Assembly: GCF_050279675.1 (NCBI RefSeq)
Contig: NZ_JBNNUK010000017.1
Span: 14,953-78,952, forward strand
Direction of reading: 5' to 3'
DNA: 64,000 nucleotides
Source: Viridibacillus sp050279675
GTDB taxonomy: Bacteria; Bacillota; Bacilli; Bacillales_A; Planococcaceae
Shown: positions 15,332-22,596 of the stretch, piece by piece
How the letters are laid out: each line of letters opens with the position of its first letter
Numbering within the stretch: the stretch's first letter is position 1
Translations under genes and position numbers: made by a program
Notes under the pieces: generated by a model
What the model was told of the DNA's origin: nothing
The model's input: only the letters and a program-made list of their open reading frames with translations
The model's database searches: none

Positions 15332-17074
15332 TTAATCCCAAAAATCGTCTTGTATCTTGCTTTGTTGCTGTTTCATCTGCTCTAAATCTTTTTTTTCTTG
15401 CTTGGATAAATTCGCATTTTTTTCTTTTGAATTATGTCCATTATTATCTATTTTACCCGAAATTACTACATTTTTTCTGCTTTTTTCAACATTTACGCAA
15501 TATTCTTTTGCGTTATCTGCGTTAGAAGCCGTTTCTTTTTGGTTTTCCTCACGATTATTCACTTCCTTACGATTATCTACTAGTTCAATTGATACAGGAA
15601 CTACGGTTGTAGGAAATACAGCTGCAGGTACTTCCTGTGGAGGTGGTAGTAAAAGTGTTTCCTCTACAGGTTTTTTTCGTTTATTCTTTAATTCATTCAT
15701 TAAACTAACAAAAGAAGTTTTAAAGCGTTGAACTTTTGCAATCTTAGGTGGAGTATCATCTACTTCCCATACTTTTCTTTCTTTCCAGTCTCGGGGAATG
15801 AATTCACCTTTAGCAATGTCAGGTTTCTGTAATTGCCCTCCATCCATCAATTGATGTACGAAGTGAAATCTAGGTAATCCGTCAATTAAATCGGTTGGAT
15901 CAAAACGATATTCCTCTGATTCTGTGTCTCGATAATTGTCAGGGAATAAATTAGGAAACAGTATTCTATTTTTGTACGTACTTTGGCGCATCGTTATTTT
16001 ATCTTTACCAAATATGTCGGCAAATTCTTTAGCATCCTCTGAAGCTACTCCACCGAAACAAATCTTACTACGGCAGTTCGTGAGGATTGACCGTTTAATT
16101 TCTTGTGCGGAATATTTACCTGATTCTACAGACAACTGTCCTAATGATTGTGTAGCAAAAACGCCAGCCACTTTATAAGATGCTGCGATCGAAAGGAATA
16201 CCTCTACATCGGGATTAATGTAACGACTGTACTCATCTACGATAAGAATATGAGGTATACGTGTTTCTTCTGTTCCTGGTCTACGAAATGTACCATTCTG
16301 TAAGTGCATGATAACAAATTGGCCGAACGCATCACCTGATGTACGCAGTTTACCGAGAGCTGTATTTACAGCTAAGATACCACCAGTTGCAAAGTGTTCA
16401 TCGATATTAATACTGCTACGACCAGTCATAATACGTTTTAGTGAATCATTCGAGATAATGTTTTCTAATTGTGCTCTTAAACCGATTACAAATTGGCGGT
16501 ATTTATCCCCCATAGAACCGAGTAATTCATTCTCGAAGAATTGAGTAAGGTTACTTTCACCTTTTAGTTTTCTTAATTCTTTTACCTGTCTTTGTAACAA
16601 ATCAACATCTTGTAGAGAGTTGAGTACATCTGTAATGTCCAGGTTATCTCCATGTAACTCTTTTAAGAGCTTAGTTACGTTTCGTGCAGACAATTCTTGT
16701 ACGGTAGCGAAGAATGCGTCCTGCTTGCCGAAAAGACCTTTTAATACAACGACTGTCGCTTCCGCAACATCGTTAATTTCACCTTCCATTGGATTGAATT
16801 GTGCTGTTTCATCCGCTTCAGGATCAATATGTGTGTATGGTAATCCCATTTCTTCACTGACATCTGCCACCATTTGTGCAACATCACCTTTTGGCTCAAT
16901 AACAGACAAACCACACTCCACACCTCTTTTTTTGGCTTCTAATATTTGCATAATCATTGGTTTTAAAATAGTTGCAGTTTTACCGCAGCGAGTGGGACCG
17001 ACTACTATCATATGTGTAAATAAATCCATACCACTCAATTTAACCGATTTAGAACTATCAGGAATTGAAAACAT
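15332..17074 (-). CDS. VirD4/TraG-type coupling ATPase without membrane anchor
   Basis: The 580-aa type IV coupling protein should bring the DNA-protein complex to the channel. Walker A GPTRCGKT is near residue 28, followed by VIEPKGD (the usual second motif), and Walker B is in HILIVDEYSRYINP with ATQSLGQL after it. The order and spacing match VirD4/TraG/TrsK proteins. Almost nothing precedes Walker A: the two N-terminal transmembrane helices usual in this family are absent. The C-terminal 130 residues are Lys/Gln/Asn-rich and probably disordered. The second ATG (GAGG eight bases upstream) is preferred. A small membrane protein at 17764-18273 could serve as anchor. Confidence 0.9.
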   Translation of the reverse strand: MFSIPDSSKSVKLSGMDLFTHMIVVGPTRCGKTATILKPMIMQILEAKKRGVECGLSVIEPKGDVAQMVADVSEEMGLPYTHIDPEADETAQFNPMEGEINDVAEATVVVLKGLFGKQDAFFATVQELSARNVTKLLKELHGDNLDITDVLNSLQDVDLLQRQVKELRKLKGESNLTQFFENELLGSMGDKYRQFVIGLRAQLENIISNDSLKRIMTGRSSINIDEHFATGGILAVNTALGKLRTSGDAFGQFVIMHLQNGTFRRPGTEETRIPHILIVDEYSRYINPDVEVFLSIAASYKVAGVFATQSLGQLSVESGKYSAQEIKRSILTNCRSKICFGGVASEDAKEFADIFGKDKITMRQSTYKNRILFPNLFPDNYRDTESEEYRFDPTDLIDGLPRFHFVHQLMDGGQLQKPDIAKGEFIPRDWKERKVWEVDDTPPKIAKVQRFKTSFVSLMNELKNKRKKPVEETLLLPPPQEVPAAVFPTTVVPVSIELVDNRKEVNNREENQKETASNADNAKEYCVNVEKSRKNVVISGKIDNNGHNSKEKNANLSKQEKKDLEQMKQQQSKIQDDFWD

Positions 17075-17150
17075 AATCATTACCTCTTTCTGCTACAATA
17101 GCTAAAATTTTAAATTGATTTTGTAATACGAAGTTATTTTTAGAACAAAT

Positions 17151-17194
17151 AAAAACACAGTCCATATTCTAAATCTTTTTGGGACTGTGCTTTA
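17151..17194 (-). terminator. Terminator between the 126-aa gene and the coupling-protein gene
   Basis: CACAGTCC pairs with GGACTGTG around a loop of about 18 bases, followed by TTTTTATTTG on the minus strand. It suggests that the coupling-protein gene has its own promoter or is read by incomplete termination. Confidence 0.65.
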
Positions 17195-17211
17195 AATGTA
17201 GGTATTAGCCA

Positions 17212-17592
17212 TTAAAGAACGTGATATTGCATTTCATTGTAATTTTTTAAAGTAATGTGATCTTCACTTTGAGTAATCCCATCTACTTTGTATTCTTCTA
17301 AGAATGCATTGAATTGAATGAGGTTATCTATGAATATGCCTTGCAGATAGATAAGCTCTATCTTTTCATAATCTTTTTTTGCATTGTAGATAATATCAGG
17401 AAGTGGTTTTGTGGTATTGAACAAAGTGTCGTGCCATGATTTTTTAGTATCTTCTTTTGCATTGTTAAAGAGTTCAGACTGGCAGATAAGACTAACCCCT
17501 ACATTTAGGAGTTTTAATGCTAAGGTTTTTATTTCCACAGGATTTTGGACTGCATAACAGCTTTTAAACGACGGTAATTGATGGTGATTCAC
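17212..17592 (-). CDS. Hypothetical 126-aa protein
   Basis: GTG start with GGAGG nine bases upstream. The soluble, mostly helical protein contains no transmembrane segment or known motif; two Cys are too far apart to suggest a zinc site. It ends just before a terminator, making it the last gene of the unit that begins near 19.6 kb. Its position between the small membrane proteins and the coupling ATPase suggests a transfer accessory role, but the sequence gives no direct support. Confidence 0.6.
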   Translation of the reverse strand: MNHHQLPSFKSCYAVQNPVEIKTLALKLLNVGVSLICQSELFNNAKEDTKKSWHDTLFNTTKPLPDIIYNAKKDYEKIELIYLQGIFIDNLIQFNAFLEEYKVDGITQSEDHITLKNYNEMQYHVL

Positions 17593-17763
17593 TAAAGGAT
17601 TCCTCCAAACAGTATTTGTATATACGAACTTATATATATTTTATATAAATTTATCATATTTTTTTACCTATTAGTAACATGGTAATAGTTTTAATTACAC
17701 ATTACAATACAGTTGTTTGGATTATCTATAGTATTTTTGTCATACAACATGCAAAAATGTCAA

Positions 17764-18273
17764 TTAATCACCATTATTTGTCTTTTTACCTAATATTATG
17801 ACGATATTATTTTTTTCGTATTCTCTTTCTTTGTTATATTGAGATAATGTTTTGAATAAATTTTTGCCATTATTAGGTTCAACTTGTATTCGTTGGTTCC
17901 CTCTTTTTTTCTTTATATTACTTTCTGCTCGAATATAAATGATATTTAGATACGTAACAGTGATCAATAGCATTACTAATATAAATTTTGAAAACGTTGA
18001 TGCTTTAATCAGTGTTTCAAGTGTCCAATTGTTTCTCAAACCGTTCGCTAGTATTAGGCAAATATAATAGCTCGTTACACCAATCATTAATTTATCCATT
18101 CTCTTGTTACTCTCACCATAATGGTTTCTTACAATGAAATATCCAAATATGGAGATAATGTTGAAAATTATCATCATTAAGGTTGATGGAATGAATATGT
18201 CCTGGTAATAAAACACCACCAATAATATTGCTATACAACTACTTAATATTGCTACAAGAGTAGATCTTTTCAT
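17764..18273 (-). CDS. Small integral membrane protein, four predicted passes
   Basis: The 169-aa protein has hydrophobic segments at about residues 5-23, 28-48, 65-82 and 95-113, then a basic cytoplasmic-looking tail of about 55 residues (ESNIKKKRGNQRIQVEP). It overlaps the 74-aa gene by four bases (ATGA), so the two are translated together. No family is recognised. The coupling ATPase downstream lacks a membrane anchor and in some Gram-positive plasmids, for example pIP501, the anchor is a separate protein. This protein is a candidate for that role by position and topology only. Confidence 0.6.
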   Translation of the reverse strand: MKRSTLVAILSSCIAILLVVFYYQDIFIPSTLMMIIFNIISIFGYFIVRNHYGESNKRMDKLMIGVTSYYICLILANGLRNNWTLETLIKASTFSKFILVMLLITVTYLNIIYIRAESNIKKKRGNQRIQVEPNNGKNLFKTLSQYNKEREYEKNNIVIILGKKTNNGD

Positions 18274-18494
18274 TTAACAGTCGACTCCCCACATACGCTA
18301 AAGCAATTGTTTGGTAAAACCACCTCACAAGCAAATAAAAATTCATCTTGCATTATTTTCTTCATAACATTGTATAGTTCGTGTTGCTTTTGTATCGAAA
18401 GGCTGTGACCTATTGTAGTACGCATTTGTAATACTTCCTCTGAACCAATATATTGTGTTAAATTTTCAATTTCAGGTATTAAATCATAATTCAT
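18270..18494 (-). CDS. Hypothetical 74-aa protein
   Basis: A small acidic, soluble protein starting at ATG after AAAGGTACT. It overlaps the downstream membrane-protein gene by four bases. There is one central helix-rich region (STxxHSLSIQKQHELYNVMKK-like) and two late Cys. The family is not recognised. Tight packing between the Replic_Relax-like gene and the membrane-protein gene supports it being real. Confidence 0.5.
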   Translation of the reverse strand: MNYDLIPEIENLTQYIGSEEVLQMRTTIGHSLSIQKQHELYNVMKKIMQDEFLFACEVVLPNNCFSVCGESTVK

Positions 18495-18537
18495 AGTACC
18501 TTTCTATCCTTCCTATTTTAAAATCCGTTTTGATAAA

Positions 18538-19584
18538 TCAGAATAATAACTCTGCATCTATTTCTAAGAAAGCAATGTGTTGGCTATAATCTTTAAGCAT
18601 TTTCTTATGGAGTGGTCTTAATAATGGTGTTGTGATTACTAACACATCTCGTTGCTCTATAAAATAATCATTCAATAAATAACTTTGTATATTGGCTATT
18701 TTGATCAAATCAGTGTCCAGTAAATTTACAATGTATTTCTCTGCTCCCTCATGAGTAACGAGCGTTTCTAATTTCTCGTTTGTTCTTTCAAAATTCGTTT
18801 TGAAGGACAGACTAGTTGGCATTATTTCTTGCATTAGACTATACACTCGATAATCGTCAGGGTAATTACGCAGATAATATTTGCCGTATGGCAACAGCAT
18901 CATTTTCAATTCCAATGCTTTACCGATACTTGTTTTGGATAACCAATCTGCTATTTTTTTGAATGCCATCGTTCCTTTAGTGAACACAATATAATTGTCT
19001 ATGATTGCAGCTTGTTCTAATAACTCCGTTTCCATCTTCTTTAGATTAGAAGGTGTAATATCAATTAAGGCTACATATACTACATGCTCTTTTCCGTCAG
19101 GGCTAATTAATACACCTTGTAATATTGAGTTGCGGTTAATATTGTTTTCTCTTTTCACAATACGGCTATCTTTAAATCTCCATCCTTTTTCAATTAAAGC
19201 AATGACCATATCGTTAAAAGTAAGTTTGTAAGGTAAGAGGTCATAACTGATTTTTAAGTAGCTGGCACTAGGCACTTCAATTTCATATCCATTTTTCTTT
19301 AATACATTTAAGCCAACATCTGTTATCCGATAGTACGAACCCTGTCTCTTCTGATCAAATCTATAACTATGAATATTACCTTTTTGTATAAATCCCTTTT
19401 TGCATAGGGAAGCTATCTTTTTAGATAAATAAGCGTTCGTAAATGTATGTAGATTTTTCAACTGTTCTACGGTTGAAACTCTATAAATAACAAGCGAGTG
19501 CAATAAATCGAGATCACGTTTCGGGGTTTTGACGTTGTAAGGTTTTCTCTTCTTTGCTGTAGGTATTTCAAGGTCTTCTAGCAT
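18538..19584 (-). CDS. Replic_Relax-like winged-helix protein, candidate relaxase
   Basis: The 348-aa protein starts at the ATG of MLEDLEI, which has AAGGGGGAT upstream, not at the longer open start. The N-terminal winged helix (about 20-105) reads PKRDLDLLHSLVIYRVSTVE..LSKKIASLCKKGFIQK..GSYYRITDVGLNVLKKNGYE. This is the standard opening of Replic_Relax proteins, which are encoded beside coupling ATPases on many Firmicutes plasmids and have been proposed as non-canonical relaxases. An alpha/beta region follows (about 120-230), then a C-terminal domain of unknown fold. No HUH motif or catalytic Tyr context is recognisable. It is the best relaxase candidate in the window. Confidence 0.65.
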   Translation of the reverse strand: MLEDLEIPTAKKRKPYNVKTPKRDLDLLHSLVIYRVSTVEQLKNLHTFTNAYLSKKIASLCKKGFIQKGNIHSYRFDQKRQGSYYRITDVGLNVLKKNGYEIEVPSASYLKISYDLLPYKLTFNDMVIALIEKGWRFKDSRIVKRENNINRNSILQGVLISPDGKEHVVYVALIDITPSNLKKMETELLEQAAIIDNYIVFTKGTMAFKKIADWLSKTSIGKALELKMMLLPYGKYYLRNYPDDYRVYSLMQEIMPTSLSFKTNFERTNEKLETLVTHEGAEKYIVNLLDTDLIKIANIQSYLLNDYFIEQRDVLVITTPLLRPLHKKMLKDYSQHIAFLEIDAELLF

Positions 19585-19755
19585 GATTTTATCCCCCTTC
19601 GGCTGATTTTTCATTTGCCAAGTGTATTCTTAAGGTCTGTTCGTTTCGTCAACATTAGCTAATATTACCTCAACAAACTCACCTTTTTTAGATAGCTTTT
19701 GTATTCTTAATGCAAATTGCTGTATTTGCTTTCATATCAACGTATAACAAGGTCT

Positions 19756-19854
19756 AAATATGTCTTTTATAACAAACTGAAATATGTCTTTTTTATAATT
19801 GATTTTAAGGTTAATAAAGGACATATTTCGATGAACTGAAATATGTCCTTTATT
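19756..19854. repeat. AAATATGTC repeats with a perfect 17-bp inverted repeat
   Basis: Two direct copies of AAATATGTCTTTTxTAA (19756-19772 and 19780-19798) are followed by AATAAAGGACATATTTC (19813-19829) and its exact complement (19838-19854), eight bases apart. The inverted pair can end the RusA-like transcript on the minus strand (loop, then TTTATTAACC). The two extra direct copies are not needed for a terminator. They lie upstream of the Replic_Relax-like gene and could be protein-binding sites. Confidence 0.65.
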
Positions 19855-19886
19855 ACATTTTTTATTAAGTTGTAAAAGTGACTTAT

Positions 19887-20477
19887 TTAAGCTTTCTGAT
19901 TTTCTGTTAAAACCATTAGGCTAGGGCTGTTTGGACGATTCATTTTACGAATAGTCTCCCTTGTGACACGAATAACATTTTCGTCAACTTCTTCCTGAAT
20001 ACGTTCGTCGTCTAGCATTATTTGCTTTTGTTCCAAATCCTCACGAATAGTGTCTATACTCTCCAGGTACTTTAGAAGATCAATGTAATTTTCTTGCGCT
20101 CCAACAAAGACTTCAACGCAGTTTAAAACAGGGTTAAGAACGGCATCTTCATGTAAAGATAAGTGTTGCCAATCATCATCATCTATAAGATTAGCGTAAC
20201 GAATAGCATCAATAATGTATTTACGGTTACGATTATCTAAATCACGAATGATTTTATTCTTAAAATGGTGGCGAATATGGATAATGGCCTTATTAAATTT
20301 AACGAAATTGGTTTTGAAATCAAAGGAATTTGAAGTAGCTTCAAAATAATACTTTTTAGCTTGCTTAATCGAATCAATATCACCTGCTTTATATGGTGGT
20401 AATGCACCGTTATATGTAATTTTGAAGAATGAGAAACCGTTTAAGTTGATATATTCAGTAAATGCGTTGTTATTCAT
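19887..20477 (-). CDS. RusA-like Holliday-junction resolvase-fold protein
   Basis: This 196-aa protein contains RDLDNRNRKYIIDAIR (residues 78-93) followed by LIDDDDWQHLSLHED. This matches the D-x-D-N...K...DAl...i-x-DD acidic core of RusA-type resolvases. The N-terminal strands and the VEVFV strand at about 122 also fit. It is longer than RusA (about 120 aa) because of a charged C-terminal helical tail (about 135-196). It is transcribed alone: repeat-rich DNA lies upstream and the inverted repeat downstream. A structure-specific nuclease here could act on transfer or replication intermediates. The assignment rests on one motif block. Confidence 0.55.
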   Translation of the reverse strand: MNNNAFTEYINLNGFSFFKITYNGALPPYKAGDIDSIKQAKKYYFEATSNSFDFKTNFVKFNKAIIHIRHHFKNKIIRDLDNRNRKYIIDAIRYANLIDDDDWQHLSLHEDAVLNPVLNCVEVFVGAQENYIDLLKYLESIDTIREDLEQKQIMLDDERIQEEVDENVIRVTRETIRKMNRPNSPSLMVLTENQKA

Positions 20478-20498
20478 CCAATTAAGCTCCTTTTTTTC

Positions 20499-20836
20499 GT
20501 GTGTTACAATCCATTTTGAATTGCTTTAAGACACTGTTGATTCAACGATTTTACCATTTTTTCTTATTACGCTCTTAACTATTGATATATATAAGGGTTT
20601 CTAGTGTGTTACAAATAGCAATCCGATTTAATAGCTTAATAAGGTCTATTTTATAATCTATAATTCGTATTACATCTATGTTATAAAGTAACTTGAACTA
20701 TTGATATAAATAGTTCTATTACGTGTTACATAATGCAATTTTCTATATTAAAATTTGCATTGTTTAAAATGTGTGTTACAAATTGAGTTTCAAATGAATC
20801 TATGCTTTGGTACGAAAGGGTTTTTAGTTGTGTTAC
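20499..20836. repeat. TTGTAACAC repeats, candidate origin or operator
   Basis: This 365-base gene-free gap holds five copies of GTGTTACA or a near variant (at about 20501, 20606, 20724, 20773 and 20829). There is also a diverged tandem duplication about 120 bases long, AACTATTGATATA ... GTGTTACAxAxxGCAAT, near 20577-20620 and 20697-20740. All lie upstream of the RusA-like gene and beyond the end of the hydrolase gene. The layout resembles iterons or a multi-site binding region such as oriV, oriT or a centromere. Spacing is uneven, so I do not name the function. Confidence 0.5.
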
Positions 20837-20842
20837 TTACAT

Positions 20843-21934
20843 TTAATCATTGATGTAAGTTCTTACATGCCCTGTAAAAACACTCTTCCAATAAGGTGAA
20901 TTCATGTTTTGAACACTGATACTACCAGTTTTATCGTCACCATTAGCACCAATGAATTTACCGTCACCTAGATAAATAACAATATGACCGTCTCTTTTAT
21001 ACGTATTAAAGAATATAACGTCACCGATTTTGATCTCTTTAATTGAAATTGCTTTACCTTTTTTATTTAATGTTTCGGTCGAAGTAGAACCCATTGGACC
21101 TAAATCAATGCCATTTTCAGCATATACCCATCTTACAAAGGATGAACAATCAAAATTCCCTGCTGCTACATCAGATGGATTACGCCCTCCGCTCCAAACA
21201 TAGGGTCTGCCGAGCCATTTGAAACCTGTTTTAGCAATACTTACTCGCAGTGCTGATACGTCTTTATCAGTTAGTTTTGAAAAATCGAAGTCAGTTGTTA
21301 CAGTATTTTCGCTAACTTCACAGTTCATAGTTAAGCCCCCAAATTCCGCTGCATACTCTTTTGTTCGAGGAATCCAGTTTTCGTTTAAATGGTGAGGATC
21401 ATTGGCTGCACCTAATGGAGCATAGACACTCCCTAATTTTTCAATCGTATTTTTTCCATCTTTGATTATGCGATTATATAAGGTTTTTCCCATTGCTTCT
21501 ATACCTTCATCTAACGAAGGGAACACTTTTACAGTTGACCAATTAGTCGCTGGGTCCATTAAACCACCGATATTATTTTTATTAATCGCAGCATCAGATT
21601 TACCCCAATTCGATTCATGTACAGCTATTGAAGCAAATAAGACTGGATCAATACCTAATTCATTAGACATTGATATTATTTTATCGCCTTTAGTACTTAA
21701 AACTCCTGCACGAGCTATCGCAGCATCCCATTTTGCATAGTCTATTTCCTTAGTTGTTGAACAAAAAGCCCCTGCATCTAGTGAAGAACTCGTATTTAAT
21801 GTATCTCTGGTTACTTGTTCATCACCGGCTAAAAATAGTGTTGAAGTTAGAATTAAGCCGAGAATAACGATAATGATAATAACTCCACTTAAGCCAAGAA
21901 AAGAAAACCCAATTAGAAATGATTTTTTACTCAT
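20843..21934 (-). CDS. VirB1/CwlT-like peptidoglycan hydrolase
   Basis: The 363-aa product starts at the ATG overlapping the stop of the upstream gene by four bases. An N-terminal membrane anchor (about 5-28) is followed by a glucosaminidase-like lysozyme domain (about 65-195). The catalytic Glu lies in SIAVHESNWGKS, followed by NNIGGL. A C-terminal NlpC/P60 endopeptidase domain (about 230-360) has the Cys in FDCSSFVRW and the His in DGHIVIYLGD. This two-enzyme layout is that of CwlT of ICEBs1 and related T4SS hydrolases, which open the wall for the mating channel. It is the last gene of the core transfer operon. Confidence 0.9.
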   Translation of the reverse strand: MSKKSFLIGFSFLGLSGVIIIIVILGLILTSTLFLAGDEQVTRDTLNTSSSLDAGAFCSTTKEIDYAKWDAAIARAGVLSTKGDKIISMSNELGIDPVLFASIAVHESNWGKSDAAINKNNIGGLMDPATNWSTVKVFPSLDEGIEAMGKTLYNRIIKDGKNTIEKLGSVYAPLGAANDPHHLNENWIPRTKEYAAEFGGLTMNCEVSENTVTTDFDFSKLTDKDVSALRVSIAKTGFKWLGRPYVWSGGRNPSDVAAGNFDCSSFVRWVYAENGIDLGPMGSTSTETLNKKGKAISIKEIKIGDVIFFNTYKRDGHIVIYLGDGKFIGANGDDKTGSISVQNMNSPYWKSVFTGHVRTYIND

Positions 21935-22554
21935 ACCATTTTCATATCCTTTGCATACCAACGATCATTTTCTTTAGCAAAATTGATATACACTAATGTG
22001 CTTCGTCCGTCACTAACAACACCCTTGCTTTTAAGTCGCCAACTAACCTCAATCTCCATTTGTATTTCATTCTCAACAGTTGTAGGTAACAAGCGATTCT
22101 CCCCAAATTTGATAATTCGTTTTACGCTTTCATCTGCTTCAGGTTCATCAAGCATTGCTTGAACAAGTTCGGCACTCATATATTTTTCGTAATCTTTAAT
22201 ATCTACACGATTATTTAAGTACATTTCAATAATTTGTTCTGCGGTTTTTTGCACCCAAGTTACATCTTTCTTGCCAAACTTTTTATAATATTGCTTTTTA
22301 TAATTAAAGCTGTCATTTGTTAATTCCGTATCTTCTTCTGCTTCAACTTTTACTTTGTCTTCTGAATAGCTTTCTTCATCTTTTTTCTCTTTATCATCCA
22401 TTTTCTTTTCCTGATTCAAGTCAGTGGTACTTACACTAACGGTATTATCAGGTTCTTCTTTTGGTTGCGCCTTTTCTTTACCTAGAAAATAACTAGATAG
22501 AAAAAGCGTGACAATAATAATTGCCACGCCATAAATCAATATTTTGTTTTTCAT
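21931..22554 (-). CDS. Membrane-anchored extracytoplasmic transfer protein
   Basis: The 207-aa protein has one N-terminal transmembrane helix (about 4-22), a charged linker (about 25-75) rich in Lys/Glu/Asp, and a compact external domain (about 85-207) with an NTF2-like look: a helix, then strands such as ENEIQMEIEVSWRLKS, ending WYAKDMKMV. It overlaps the hydrolase gene by four bases. The shape resembles VirB8/TcpC-like scaffold domains or small CwlT-partner proteins of Gram-positive T4SS operons. No direct family match. Confidence 0.65.
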   Translation of the reverse strand: MKNKILIYGVAIIIVTLFLSSYFLGKEKAQPKEEPDNTVSVSTTDLNQEKKMDDKEKKDEESYSEDKVKVEAEEDTELTNDSFNYKKQYYKKFGKKDVTWVQKTAEQIIEMYLNNRVDIKDYEKYMSAELVQAMLDEPEADESVKRIIKFGENRLLPTTVENEIQMEIEVSWRLKSKGVVSDGRSTLVYINFAKENDRWYAKDMKMV

Positions 22555-22596
22555 TAATAGTCACACCTTCTTTTAAATTTTCAAAAGCTATTTTAA

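Noticed and set aside
20499..20836. CRISPR array
   Set aside because: The repeats are only about 8-13 bases, unevenly spaced and without uniform spacers, and no cas operon is present. The Cas4-like nuclease belongs to a recombination cassette.
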